Below, piece after piece: positions 34,010 through 43,059 of a DNA stretch of 64,000 bases (positions are counted from its first letter, which is position 1; each line of letters opens with the position of its first letter). A model generated the notes under the pieces. That model had not been told where the DNA came from, searched no databases, and saw nothing but the letters and a program-made list of their open reading frames with translations. This stretch comes from Streptomyces atratus (lineage in GTDB: Bacteria; Actinomycetota; Actinomycetes; Streptomycetales; Streptomycetaceae). The position numbers and the translations under genes are program-made. The stretch lies in the NCBI RefSeq assembly GCF_014648655.1, contig NZ_BMRN01000006.1:188922-252921 (forward strand), read 5' to 3'.

Positions 34010-34996
34010 ATGTATGCGATCACGATCCCCGAACCCGGTGGCCCCGAAGCGCTCGTATGGGCCGAGGTGCCAGATCCGGTAGCCGGCGAGGGCGAGGTTC
34101 TCGTCGATGTCGTGTCCAGCGCGGTCAATCGCGCCGATGTGCTGCAGCGGCAGGGGTTCTACAACCCGCCGCCCGGCGCCTCCCCGTACCCGGGCCTGGA
34201 GTGCGCGGGCCGCATCTCGGCCATCGGCCCCGGTGTCACCGGCTGGTCGGTCGGCGACGAGGTCTGTGCGCTGCTCGCAGGCGGCGGCTACGCGGAGAAG
34301 GTCGCCGTACCCGCCGGGCAGCTGCTGCCCGTACCGGACGGAGTCGACCTGACTCTGGCCGCGGCGCTGCCCGAGGTGACGGCCACGGTCTGGTCGAACG
34401 TGTTCATGGTGGCCCATCTGCGCCCCGGCGAGACGCTGTTGGTGCACGGCGGGTCCAGCGGCATCGGCACGATGGCGATCCAGCTCGCCAAGGCCGTGGG
34501 CGCAACCGTCGCGGTGACCGCGGGCGGACCGGAGAAGCTCGCGCGCTGTGCGGAGCTCGGGGCAGACATCCTGATCGACTACCGGGAGCAGGACTTCGTC
34601 GAGGAGCTGCGCAAGGCGACGGACGGGGCCGGTGCGGATGTCATCCTGGACATCGTCGGTGCGAAGTACCTGGACCGGAACGTGAAGGCACTCGCCGTCA
34701 ACGGCCGGCTTGCCATCATCGGCCTCCAGGGCGGCGCCAAGGGCGAGCTGAATCTGAGCGCCCTCCTGAACAAGCGGGCCGCCATCACCGCTACCTCGCT
34801 GCGTGGCCGTCCGCTCGCCGAGAAGGCCGCCATCGTCGCTGCCGTACGCGAGCACGTCTGGCCGCTGATCGCCGACGGCGTCGCCCGGCCGATCGTGGAC
34901 CGCACGCTGCCGATGCCCGATGCCGCCGAGGCTCACCGGGTGCTGGAGTCCAGCACACACATCGGGAAGGTGCTTCTGCAGACCCCCGCAGGCTGA
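34010..34996 (+). CDS. NADPH:quinone oxidoreductase (MDR/zeta-crystallin-like)
   Basis: Zinc-free medium-chain reductase (328 aa) that reduces quinones with NADPH. The N-terminal catalytic domain has VNRADVLQRQGFYNPPPGAS, and the Rossmann domain has VHGGSSGIGTMAIQLAKAVG. The C-terminus KTG-equivalent EAHRVLESSTHIGKVLL matches the PIG3-like subgroup. ATG 34010 (MYAITIPEPGGPEALVW) is the family start. The longer reading from 33899 covers repeat DNA and is rejected. Confidence 0.92.
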   Translation: MYAITIPEPGGPEALVWAEVPDPVAGEGEVLVDVVSSAVNRADVLQRQGFYNPPPGASPYPGLECAGRISAIGPGVTGWSVGDEVCALLAGGGYAEKVAVPAGQLLPVPDGVDLTLAAALPEVTATVWSNVFMVAHLRPGETLLVHGGSSGIGTMAIQLAKAVGATVAVTAGGPEKLARCAELGADILIDYREQDFVEELRKATDGAGADVILDIVGAKYLDRNVKALAVNGRLAIIGLQGGAKGELNLSALLNKRAAITATSLRGRPLAEKAAIVAAVREHVWPLIADGVARPIVDRTLPMPDAAEAHRVLESSTHIGKVLLQTPAG

Positions 34997-35024
34997 CGCG
35001 CGCCCCCACCGAGCACACGCAACG

Positions 35025-35062
35025 GGCCCGGCACACAGGTCGTCGACCATGTGCGCCGGGCC
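35025..35062. terminator. Bidirectional terminator between quinone oxidoreductase and bpa
   Basis: 12-bp arms GGCCCGGCACAC (35025-35036) and GTGCGCCGGGCC (35051-35062) with one mismatch and a 14-nt loop, centred between convergent stops. Confidence 0.72.
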
Positions 35063-35111
35063 TCGGTGTTGCTACGTGATCGAGGTGTACGAACCAATTG
35101 CGATGTACGGA

Positions 35112-35660
35112 CTAGAGATACGGGCCCGACCGGATGGCCCCGTGGTGGTCCCCACTGCCGTCCTCGTCCTCGTGCCCGCTCCCCGGCGGGAGGGCGCGGC
35201 GCATCTGCTCCAGCTGGGCCCGCGCCGCCATCTGCTGGGCGAACAGCGCCGTCTGGATGCCGTGGAAGAGGCCCTCCAGCCAGCCCACCAACTGGGCCTG
35301 TGCAATCCGGAGTTCCGCCTCGGAGGGCACCGACTCCTCGGTGAACGGCAGGGAGAGCCGCTCCAGCTCCTCCACCAACTCCGGTGCGAGGCCGTCCTCC
35401 AGCTCCTTCACGGAGCTTGCGTGGATCTCCTTGAGCCTGACCCGGCTCGCCTCGTCGAGAGGAGCCGCCCTGACCTCCTCCAGGAGCTGCTTGATCATGC
35501 TGCCGATGCGCATGACCTTCGCGGGCTGTTCGACCATCTCCGTCACCGGGACCTCACGCGATTCGTCGTCAGTGCCACCGCCGCCGATCGCCATGCCGTC
35601 CTGCCCCACCACGAGGACTTGGGGGTGCTCCTGCGACCGTTCATTCCTCGGCATCTCCAT
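35112..35660 (-). CDS. bpa: Bacterial proteasome activator Bpa (DUF2587)
   Basis: The 182-aa helical protein matches the ring-forming ATP-independent activator of the actinobacterial 20S proteasome. The conserved core is SMIKQLLEEVRAAPLDEASR, LEDGLAPELVEELERL and QLVGWLEGLFHGIQTALFAQQM. The protein ends in GPYL, the type of C-terminal tail by which Bpa docks into the alpha-ring (GQYL in mycobacteria). ATG 35660 (MEMPRNERS) is chosen; ATG 35654 is an alternative, and no clear Shine-Dalgarno decides. It converges on the quinone oxidoreductase gene. Confidence 0.9.
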   Translation of the reverse strand: MEMPRNERSQEHPQVLVVGQDGMAIGGGGTDDESREVPVTEMVEQPAKVMRIGSMIKQLLEEVRAAPLDEASRVRLKEIHASSVKELEDGLAPELVEELERLSLPFTEESVPSEAELRIAQAQLVGWLEGLFHGIQTALFAQQMAARAQLEQMRRALPPGSGHEDEDGSGDHHGAIRSGPYL

Positions 35661-35779
35661 GGCGTCATTGTCTCGCACACCTGCGGTACAACACGGTGGT
35701 GCCCCCGCAAACGGTTGATCCACCGTTTTCGAGGGCACCGAATCAGCCGGTCAGGCCACTGACCGCACCGCCCGCGTCA

Positions 35780-38632
35780 TCATCCGGCCCGCCGTGCCAG
35801 CGCGAGGCGCGAGCGCGTGAACGCCGCCGCGAGCACCCCGGCCAGCAGCGGAATGCACACGACGAGCAGGCCGATGGTCGCCCAGGGCAGCACGATCGGC
35901 GTGTACGCCGACTGCATGGGCTCGAGCCGCATCTGCTGCAACGCGTCGCGAAGGTCGACGAGCCGCAGCGCCACCGCAGGCACCAGACCCGCCAGTGTGC
36001 CCAGCACCACACCCGTGAGCGCCACCACCACGCACTGGAAACCGGACAGTGAACGCCGCACCCGCGGGGGCGCGCCCACCGCGCTGAGCGTATTGAGGTC
36101 GGCCTCCGCGTCGGCCTTGGCGAGACCGGTCGTGATCGCCGCCGCGCCCAGGGTCACCACTCCGGCGAACAGGGTCAGGATCAGCAGGATGGTGTCGTCG
36201 CGCGAGCCGGGGCCGTGATCGGACTGGACCCAGATGCCGCCGCCGGCCTGCTCGATCGCGGCTGAGACCCGCTGGTCCTCGGCCTCCGTCGGCGGGCGGG
36301 AGACGGCATACACGCTGCCGGACGGCTCGGTGTGCAGGCCGAGCCGCTCCGCGGTCCGCTGCGGAAGGATCATGCGGATCCCTGGGGTGGTGGCGTACTT
36401 CGCGGGGGCCACGTACACCTTCAGCCGGTCCGTGGTGGTCCGTGCCTTGCCCGGGTGGAGCTTCCGGTTCTTCTTGTCGCGGTCGTTGTACTTGTGGAAG
36501 GCCTTGAGGGTGACCTCTCCGTTCTTCGCGTACGCCGGGTTGAGCAGCACCGGTGTGCCCGCGGCCAGGGCCTTGGCGGCTGCCGGGTCGTCGAGCTTCA
36601 CGTACGTGCTGAGCATGGCCGCGTCCGCCACGAGGATGTTGTTGGTATCGGTGCCGAAGGAGGTGAAGCTCATGTACTCGTCCAGGCAGGCGGGGGAGCG
36701 CATCAGCTTCTTGTGCTCGTCGGAGGAGAGCCGCGCCGCGAGTTCCTTGGCGCCCTTGCCCTTGAGCGGGCAGCTGTGGCCCTTGCCGGCGGGCTTGATC
36801 ATCTCCAGGGTGCCGCAGCCGTTCTCCTCCGAGTAGTAGACGCTGCAGTCGCTGCCTGCCCAGGTCCGTCCGTAGTCGGCGGGCCCGCCGGTGACGGCCA
36901 TGTTCCGCTCGACGGCGGTCCGGGCCAGTGGGAGCCGCTCGACCGTCTTGGCGTCGGAGGACGTGATGACGACGGTCCCCTTCGTGAGTGCGGGGGTGTA
37001 GTCGTAGTCGGCCTCGGCCAGGTTGCTGGCCATGTACGTGGCGATGGCCACTGAACCCGCGACGGCCGCCATCACCGCGGCGACCGCGGGAGCGGTACGG
37101 CCGCGGTTGCGGGCCGCGTCGCGCAGCGCCATCCGTGGCGAGAGCGGCAGCCTGCGGCCGAGTCGTCCGAGGAAGCCGACGATCACCGGGATGCAGGCGA
37201 GCAGTCCGAGCTCGGCGACGACCGATCCGCCGGCGACCAGCGTCTTGTTCCCGCTGGTGCCGCCATAGACGGCGACGGCGCAACCGCTGGCCAGTACGCA
37301 GACGCCGACGACGGGCAGCACCCGGGAGGAGCGGCGGACGCCGCGGCGGCCGGTGAGCGACTCCAGTACGGACTGCCGGCTCGCCACGATCGCCGGGGCG
37401 AACGCCGCCAGGAGACCGGTGATCAGGCCGATCGCGGCGATGACCAGCAGTTCCGTCGGCCTCAGGGAGAGAGAACCGAAACGCTGTCCGGACCACTCCT
37501 CGATCACGGGGCGGAACGCCGCGGTGAGCCCGAGTCCGGCCGCCACACCGGCCACGGCTCCGATGCCGCCGAGCACGAGACCGCCGCCGAGCACCACCGC
37601 CCGGACATGGCGCCGGTCCCCGCCGCAGGTGCCGAGAAGGCCGAGCTGGCGGCGGGAGCGGCGCGCACCGACCGCGAAGGCCGGTCCGGCGAGCAGCACG
37701 ATCTCCAGGACCGCCATGGAGATCACGGTGACGAGGGCCGCACTCAGCTCGCCGGAACTGCCCGGGTCCGAGTAACTGTCGGGGTTCTTCCTGGCCAGCG
37801 GGACCTCGGAGTCCGGCGGCGGATCGAGGACGACCTGACGGGACTTGACGAGAACGCCCGACTTATTTGCCTCCATGACCTGCGGCCAGGTCACGCCTGC
37901 CCCTTCGGGTCCCTTGACCAGCCACTCCTTGGAGCCGGTGTTCGGTGGCAGCACCTTCTTGTCGTGGGCGGCCCTGGCCTTCCACGGGGCGATGACCGCT
38001 CCCGGGTCGGCGTACAGCGCCTTGGCCTTCAGGTTGTCCGGCAGCTCGACCACACCGGTGATCCTGTACTTCTGACCGGAGTTGCGCACGGTGGTGGTCG
38101 AACCGACGTGCAGTCCGGTCGACTTCAGGAACGGCTCGGTGGCGGCCATCTCGCCCTTACCGTGCGGGTAGGCACCGCGCACCAGGTCGATCTTGCCGCG
38201 GGCCAGCTTGTCCGACGTCCGGAACTCGTAGATGTCGGTGTTGGCGATGCCGTACCCGGTGGTGACGCTCGCCGGGACGGACTGGATGCTGATCGCCCGT
38301 GAGCCCTTGGGGAATGTGGTCCTGACGTCGATCGAGGGCCTGGTGTCGTCCCACGGCGCGCTCTCGTCGGCCTGTTGGTACATGGTCCCGTCGGGCATCT
38401 GCTCGATGGGGCCGATCCGCTGGTCGCTGAAGAGGGCGTCGGCGGAGCCCATCTCGCCCGTCAGCTGCTCGGCGGTGCTCGGTGTGATGCTGCGGTACGT
38501 CACATCGAGGGCCGTGACGCCGAGCACCGGTATCGCGATCATCGCGACCACCAGTGCGCTGCGGCCCTTGGCACGCATCGCGTCGCGCCTGGCTATGCGG
38601 AGGGAGGCGCGCCAGCCCGTGAAGACGCTCAC
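35780..38632 (-). CDS. FtsX-family ABC transporter permease
   Basis: MacB/FtsX-type permease (950 aa). It has an N-terminal TM (about 25-45), a large extracytoplasmic domain and a central TM cluster (VISMAVLEIVLLAGPAFAVG; FGSLSLRPTELLVIAAIGLI). A second extracytoplasmic domain with paired Cys and a C-terminal three-TM FtsX module follow (LILTLFAGVVTLGAAAITTG). Two FtsX modules in one chain are common for Gram-positive exporters of lipoproteins, peptides or antimicrobials. The GTG start overlaps the ATPase stop (GTGA). The substrate is unknown. Confidence 0.9.
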   Translation of the reverse strand: MSVFTGWRASLRIARRDAMRAKGRSALVVAMIAIPVLGVTALDVTYRSITPSTAEQLTGEMGSADALFSDQRIGPIEQMPDGTMYQQADESAPWDDTRPSIDVRTTFPKGSRAISIQSVPASVTTGYGIANTDIYEFRTSDKLARGKIDLVRGAYPHGKGEMAATEPFLKSTGLHVGSTTTVRNSGQKYRITGVVELPDNLKAKALYADPGAVIAPWKARAAHDKKVLPPNTGSKEWLVKGPEGAGVTWPQVMEANKSGVLVKSRQVVLDPPPDSEVPLARKNPDSYSDPGSSGELSAALVTVISMAVLEIVLLAGPAFAVGARRSRRQLGLLGTCGGDRRHVRAVVLGGGLVLGGIGAVAGVAAGLGLTAAFRPVIEEWSGQRFGSLSLRPTELLVIAAIGLITGLLAAFAPAIVASRQSVLESLTGRRGVRRSSRVLPVVGVCVLASGCAVAVYGGTSGNKTLVAGGSVVAELGLLACIPVIVGFLGRLGRRLPLSPRMALRDAARNRGRTAPAVAAVMAAVAGSVAIATYMASNLAEADYDYTPALTKGTVVITSSDAKTVERLPLARTAVERNMAVTGGPADYGRTWAGSDCSVYYSEENGCGTLEMIKPAGKGHSCPLKGKGAKELAARLSSDEHKKLMRSPACLDEYMSFTSFGTDTNNILVADAAMLSTYVKLDDPAAAKALAAGTPVLLNPAYAKNGEVTLKAFHKYNDRDKKNRKLHPGKARTTTDRLKVYVAPAKYATTPGIRMILPQRTAERLGLHTEPSGSVYAVSRPPTEAEDQRVSAAIEQAGGGIWVQSDHGPGSRDDTILLILTLFAGVVTLGAAAITTGLAKADAEADLNTLSAVGAPPRVRRSLSGFQCVVVALTGVVLGTLAGLVPAVALRLVDLRDALQQMRLEPMQSAYTPIVLPWATIGLLVVCIPLLAGVLAAAFTRSRLALARRAG

Positions 38633-39408
38633 TTGGCGCCCTCGGCGGCCAGCAGCGAGTCGGCGTCGGCGGTGAGCGTCTGGTCGACGATCGAACCGTC
38701 CCGGAGGAACACGACCCGGTCCGCCCAGGCGGCGTACCGCGGCTCGTGCGTCACCATCACACCGGCCGCGCCCCGGTCACAGCGGTTGCGCAGCAGCGCG
38801 AGCACGGCCTCGCCGGTCTCGGAGTCGAGTGCCCCGGTCGGTTCGTCGGCGAGCACGAGGCGCCGGTCCCCCACCAGCGCACGGGCGATCGCGACGCGCT
38901 GCTGCTGACCGCCCGACATCTCGTCCGGGAACCGGTCGGCGATCTCCAGGAGCTTCATCTCCTCCAGCGCCGCCCGCGCCTCCTTGCGGGCCTTGCGCAC
39001 GGAGACCCCGTCGAGCTCGCGCGGCAGGGCGATGTTCTCGGCGGCGGTCAGCGCCGGGATCAGGTTGTAGTCCTGGAAGACGTAGCCGACGCTGCGGCGG
39101 CGCAGGGCGGCGACGCCCTTGCGGCCGAGGCCGGCGATGTCCTGGCCCTCGATGATGACCTGGCCGCTGGTCGCGGTGTCGAGACCGCCCGCGATGGTCA
39201 GCAGGGTGGACTTGCCGGAGCCGGAGGGGCCCATCACGGCGACGAGTTCACCGGCGTGCACGGAGAGGTCGATGCCACGCAGGGCGTGCACCTCGGCGAT
39301 GCCGGTGCCGTGGGTGCGGGTGAGCGCTCGGAGTTCGAGCACCGGTGCGTCGACCGACAGCGGCGAACCGGACGAGGACGCGGATCGGGACGGGGCGCGC
39401 GAGGACAT
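38629..39408 (-). CDS. ABC transporter ATP-binding protein (LolD/MacB type)
   Basis: The 259-aa ATPase has Walker A GPSGSGKST, Q-loop FQDYN, signature MSGGQQQRVAIARAL, Walker B LVLADEPTGALD and H-loop MVTHEPRYA. It powers the adjacent FtsX permease, whose start it overlaps. A 156-bp gap separates it from the PadR gene on the same strand, so the three genes probably form one PadR-controlled unit. Confidence 0.95.
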   Translation of the reverse strand: MSSRAPSRSASSSGSPLSVDAPVLELRALTRTHGTGIAEVHALRGIDLSVHAGELVAVMGPSGSGKSTLLTIAGGLDTATSGQVIIEGQDIAGLGRKGVAALRRRSVGYVFQDYNLIPALTAAENIALPRELDGVSVRKARKEARAALEEMKLLEIADRFPDEMSGGQQQRVAIARALVGDRRLVLADEPTGALDSETGEAVLALLRNRCDRGAAGVMVTHEPRYAAWADRVVFLRDGSIVDQTLTADADSLLAAEGAK

Positions 39409-39564
39409 GGTGGGTGGTTCCCCCTTGGAACGGGTCTGTGGGATCGGCGCCGGACACCGATGCGGTTCGTGGCCGGTGCCGGGTGTGTACCTGGCAGTCC
39501 GTCGTCGGCGCCCGGTGCGTACGTGATGGCCTGAGGGCAGTGCCGGTTTCCGGGTGGCCGGTGG

Positions 39565-40179
39565 TCAGCGCCGGGTGCGTGGGCGCGCGGTACGGGCCGG
39601 GGCGCGGTTGGCCGTACGTACCTCCGGCTCCGGATCCGTGGCGGCGGCCTCGGCGAGGCGGACCAGCCGGGACTCGCAGTGATCCAGCCAGCGGGCCTCG
39701 GCCTCCGCCTGGAAGATCAGCTGCTCGAGTACGAGCAGCCAGGCGACCTCGTCGCGGTTGGCCGGGACATCGGCGAGGGCCTGTGCCTTGAGGCGGGTGT
39801 AGTCCTGCATCGCCTTCACGGTGTGGTGGCGCTGGGACTGGATGACGGCCCGGATGTCGACACCGGGCGCGCCGACCGCCATGGCGAGCTTGATGGCCAG
39901 CTCGTCGCGGGGCGGGTTGCTGCGGTCGACGGGCGTCTCGAACCAGCTCCGCAGCTCGGTGCGTCCGCTGTCGGTGATCGAGTAGAGGGCGTGCCCCTGG
40001 TCGTCCTCACCGTCCTGGGCGACCAGGCCGTCGCGCTCCAGCCGGCTCAGCGTCGTGTACACCTGGCCGACGTTGAGCGGCCAGGTGGAGCCGGTGCGCG
40101 ACTCGAATTCGGTACGGAGCTGGGAGCCGTATCGGGGCCCCCGCTCCAGCAGGGCCAGCAGCCCGTGGCGGATCGACAT
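39565..40179 (-). CDS. PadR-family transcriptional regulator
   Basis: PadR regulator (204 aa) with an N-terminal winged helix (MSIRHGLLALLERGPRYGSQL, WPLNVGQVYTTLSRLERDGLV) and a C-terminal helical dimerisation domain typical of the longer Vir-like subgroup. ATG 40179 is the family start; the reading from 40215 adds residues across the operator. Direct and inverted repeats overlap the start codon, implying autorepression. It probably controls the downstream ABC exporter. Confidence 0.9.
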   Translation of the reverse strand: MSIRHGLLALLERGPRYGSQLRTEFESRTGSTWPLNVGQVYTTLSRLERDGLVAQDGEDDQGHALYSITDSGRTELRSWFETPVDRSNPPRDELAIKLAMAVGAPGVDIRAVIQSQRHHTVKAMQDYTRLKAQALADVPANRDEVAWLLVLEQLIFQAEAEARWLDHCESRLVRLAEAAATDPEPEVRTANRAPARTARPRTRR

Positions 40180-40201
40180 ACTGAGTATGTATACCGAGTA
40201 T
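40177..40201. promoter_or_regulatory. PadR operator-like repeats overlapping the padR start codon
   Basis: CATACT-G-AGTATG (40177-40189) is a perfect palindrome, followed by ATACCGAGTAT (40191-40201). The 11-mer ATAC(T/C)GAGTAT is thus repeated with a 13-bp period. The first copy includes the PadR ATG (reverse strand 40179-40177). Confidence 0.7.
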
Positions 40202-40262
40202 GACGCTCGACGCAAGCCTCAGCCGGAGTGTGTGGGAGCTGGTGGGAGGCCTGCGGGTCGTC

Positions 40263-40976
40263 TCAGTTCGGGCGGCGCAAACGGAATGCCAGGAAGCCCA
40301 GCCCCAGTCCTATCAGTGCGATTCCCGCGCCCAGCGACACCCGCTGCACCCGCTGCACGGACGGCCCGTCGCCGGCCTGCGGAGCGAGCCGGCCGGCCTC
40401 GGGGGGCGTGCTCGCCGCCGGTGTCACGGCGATCACCGGCGCCGGGTCGGTCGCCGCGGGCCGCGCGTCGGGCTCGTCGAACGCGCTGTCCGCAGGCACG
40501 AGCTCCTGTGGCGGGAGGTGTCGCCCGGGGCGCTGTCGCCCCTCCCCGGCCTCACGCCCGGCGAGCGGGGGCTGCGCTTCGGGAGGCGGCGACCCCGCGT
40601 TCGCGGCGGGGGAGGGGGGTGAGGTCGAGGGGGAGCCGGAGGCCGGGGAGGGGGGCGAAGGGGGTGCCGGAGGTGCGGGGGCGGCCGAGACGCCCCCCGG
40701 GGGAGTGGTCATCGGCGTGGCCGAGGGTGCGGCCGACAGAGTGACTGAACCCTTGCCTGACGGTTCGGCACCGGGGGTGGCGGAAGGCTGGGCGGAAGGT
40801 CCGTCCGACGCGGTCGTGGGCGGCGTCACCGCGGTGTCGGCTGCCCCCGGCGTCCCACCAGGGGTGCGCCGGTCCGCGTGCGCCAGGCCAGTTGCACCCC
40901 CCAGTGCCGCGCCCGCCGAGAATATGAGACAGACCACGCACCTCGTGGACCGTGAAGGGAGAAGTCCTGGAGCCAT
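40263..40976 (-). CDS. Secreted Pro/Ser/Thr-rich protein with C-terminal membrane anchor
   Basis: The 237-aa product has an N-terminal signal sequence (about 1-34, ending GLAHA). A Pro/Ser/Ala-rich low-complexity body follows, then a C-terminal hydrophobic helix (VSLGAGIALIGLGLGFLAFRL) with a short basic tail RLRRPN. The layout resembles a cell-wall-anchored protein, but no LPxTG or LAxTG sorting motif precedes the helix, so sortase attachment is not supported. I do not recognise a family. Coding status rests on the signal/anchor architecture and codon bias. Confidence 0.6.
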   Translation of the reverse strand: MAPGLLPSRSTRCVVCLIFSAGAALGGATGLAHADRRTPGGTPGAADTAVTPPTTASDGPSAQPSATPGAEPSGKGSVTLSAAPSATPMTTPPGGVSAAPAPPAPPSPPSPASGSPSTSPPSPAANAGSPPPEAQPPLAGREAGEGRQRPGRHLPPQELVPADSAFDEPDARPAATDPAPVIAVTPAASTPPEAGRLAPQAGDGPSVQRVQRVSLGAGIALIGLGLGFLAFRLRRPN

Positions 40977-41000
40977 GAGGGCAGCGTCACACGTGATGGT

Positions 41001-41020
41001 ATGTCCGGCATCTCGGACAT
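41001..41020. promoter_or_regulatory. Inverted repeat upstream of secreted Pro-rich protein
   Basis: ATGTCCG-GCATCT-CGGACAT, a perfect 7-bp inverted repeat 25-44 nt upstream of the start at 40976. It could be an operator or a weak hairpin. Confidence 0.45.
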
Positions 41021-41054
41021 ATGACGTTCTCTGGGGGTGCCGTCACGTGTATGC

Positions 41055-41086
41055 GGCCCGGAAAGTCCCCTCACAGGTACCGGGCC
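41055..41086 (-). terminator. Hairpin after membrane kinase gene
   Basis: GGCCCGG (41055-41061) pairs with CCGGGCC (41080-41086), about 30 nt past the leftward kinase stop. Confidence 0.45.
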
Positions 41087-41117
41087 GTCACCTCCGTGTA
41101 CCCGCGTACGCGTCCGG

Positions 41118-42764
41118 TCAGGCCGGGTCGCCCGTCGCGATGCGCAGCTCGAAGTGGGCGCCCGTCTTGGGCACGGCCGTTCCGGAGGTGGGGAACTGGT
41201 CGATGACCTGGTCCTCCGCGTATGTGTTCCCCGGCACCTTGATCTGCTTGATGGTCCAGCCCGCCGCGTCCGCGCATGCCTTCGCGGAGAGGATGTCCTT
41301 GTAAAGGAACTTTGGCGCGTTCACCTTTTCGGGGTCTTCGCTGTCCTCCATCGCGTCCGTGCAGTCCTCGGTCTTCATCGTCCGGTTCCGCTCCGGATCC
41401 TTGTGCTCGCTCGCGGCCGGCGACTCATTCGCGGAGTTGTTGCCGCCCGAACCCTCGCCGCCCTTCAGTGAGAGCACCGTGATCAGCCCACCTATGGCGA
41501 TCAGCGCGACCACGATCGAGCCCACGATCACCGGCATGTTCCGCTTGGAGCTGCCGGCGCCGGAGTGCGTCTGCGGCGCGATCGTGTAGGGCGGCGGGGT
41601 CTGCTGCTGCATCGGGGACATCGGCGCCTGGCTCTGGTACGCCGGAGCCGACTGCGGATAGCCGTACGACGGAGCCGGAGCGGGTGCCGGGGTCGGCGCA
41701 CCGTACGGCCCCGACTGGGTACCGGACTGGTACGGGCCCGGCTGGTACGGCGTCTGGACGTTCTGCGGCGCCGGGGTGGACTGGTCGACCGGCGGGAAGA
41801 CCGCCGAGCCGACGCCCGATCCGCTGTTCGACGGCGCGCCGCCACCCGCGACGATCACCGGGGCGCCCGTCTGCCCGCTCGCGTTCAGCACGCGCGCGAT
41901 CTCGTCCTGCATCGCCGCGGCGCTCGGGAAGCGCTCGTTCGGGTTCTTCTTCAGTGCGCGGGCGACGAGCGCGTCCATCGCCGGGGTGATCGACCGGTTG
42001 ATGGTGGAGGGCGCGACAGGCTCCTCCTGGACATGCGCGTACGCGATGGCGAGCGGCGAGTCCGCGTCGAACGGGATGCGTCCGGTCAGCAGCTGGAACA
42101 GCATGATGCCGACCGAGTACAGGTCGGAGCGCGCGTCCACCCCGCGGCCCAGGGCCTGCTCGGGGGAGAGGTACTGCGGGGTGCCGACGACCATGCCGGT
42201 CTGCGTCATCGATGTGACGCCCGACTGCATGGCGCGGGCGATGCCGAAGTCCATGACCTTCACGACACCGCGCTTGGTCATCATCACGTTGCCGGGCTTG
42301 ATGTCGCGGTGGACCAGGCCCATCTCGTGGCTGGTGTCCAGTGCGGCCAGTACGTCGGCCGTCACCTTGAGCGCCCTGTCGGCCGGCATCGCACCGTAAT
42401 TCCGGATGTCCGCCTGGAGCACGGAGCCGAGCGGCTGCCCCTCCACGTACTCCATGACGATGTACGGCATCAGCGCGCCGCCGAGCTCGTCCTCGCCGGT
42501 GTCGAAGACCGAGACGATGTTGGTGTGCTGCAGTTTGGCAACGGCCTGCGCCTCGCGCCGGAACCGCTCACGGAAGGACTGCTCGCGGCCCAGCTCCGTG
42601 TGCAGCGTCTTGATCGCGACCTGGCGGTCCAGTGCGGAGTCGTACGCCAGGTATACGGACGCCATCCCGCCCTCGCCGAGCAGGTCGCGAAGCTGGTACC
42701 GGCCGCCGGCGACCGAACCGCCCGCATAGCGCCCCTGAGCGCCGTGTGCGCCGTCCTGGCTCAT
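41118..42764 (-). CDS. Membrane Ser/Thr kinase with extracellular PASTA-like domain
   Basis: Receptor-type kinase (548 aa). The kinase domain spans about 22-295 with GEGGMASVY, Lys52, HRDIKPGN (Asp154), DFGIAR and GTPQYLSPEQ. A Pro/Gln/Tyr-rich linker (300-405) and a TM helix (410-432) follow. The C-terminal extracytoplasmic region contains one PASTA-like repeat (about 482-545, ACADAAGWTIKQIKVPGN onward). It is divergent from a second kinase across a 295-bp gap, so the pair may cross-regulate. It is distinct from PknB, which has several PASTA repeats. Confidence 0.92.
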   Translation of the reverse strand: MSQDGAHGAQGRYAGGSVAGGRYQLRDLLGEGGMASVYLAYDSALDRQVAIKTLHTELGREQSFRERFRREAQAVAKLQHTNIVSVFDTGEDELGGALMPYIVMEYVEGQPLGSVLQADIRNYGAMPADRALKVTADVLAALDTSHEMGLVHRDIKPGNVMMTKRGVVKVMDFGIARAMQSGVTSMTQTGMVVGTPQYLSPEQALGRGVDARSDLYSVGIMLFQLLTGRIPFDADSPLAIAYAHVQEEPVAPSTINRSITPAMDALVARALKKNPNERFPSAAAMQDEIARVLNASGQTGAPVIVAGGGAPSNSGSGVGSAVFPPVDQSTPAPQNVQTPYQPGPYQSGTQSGPYGAPTPAPAPAPSYGYPQSAPAYQSQAPMSPMQQQTPPPYTIAPQTHSGAGSSKRNMPVIVGSIVVALIAIGGLITVLSLKGGEGSGGNNSANESPAASEHKDPERNRTMKTEDCTDAMEDSEDPEKVNAPKFLYKDILSAKACADAAGWTIKQIKVPGNTYAEDQVIDQFPTSGTAVPKTGAHFELRIATGDPA

Positions 42765-43059
42765 GACTTGCTTCCCCCTCGGCGCGCGACTGACGCGATG
42801 ATCCCTATTTACGCGCCAAGTCTGCCCGAGGGGTACGACACGTCAAGCCAGGTGCCCGTTCCGTGACCCTACGCACAAGAAGCGTCTCGGAAGCGTTACA
42901 GGAACCGCATGGAATTTGCGCGTGCGGCACACCGGCCGGTTGGATGACCCGTCCCTCTCGGAAACGGTGTGTCCGGCGGAGGCTGTAGCGTGACGTGGCA
43001 ATGCAGCTAGACACCGTGAGAACCCGCGGACGCGCGGACAGATACGACGGCGAGGACTG

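Noticed and set aside
32576..35050. 824-aa minus-strand ORF
   Set aside because: It spans the K+ channel and quinone oxidoreductase genes antisense; composition is that of a shadow frame.
40263..40976. Sortase-anchored (LPxTG) protein
   Set aside because: Signal peptide and C-terminal helix are present but no LPxTG or LAxTG motif precedes the helix.
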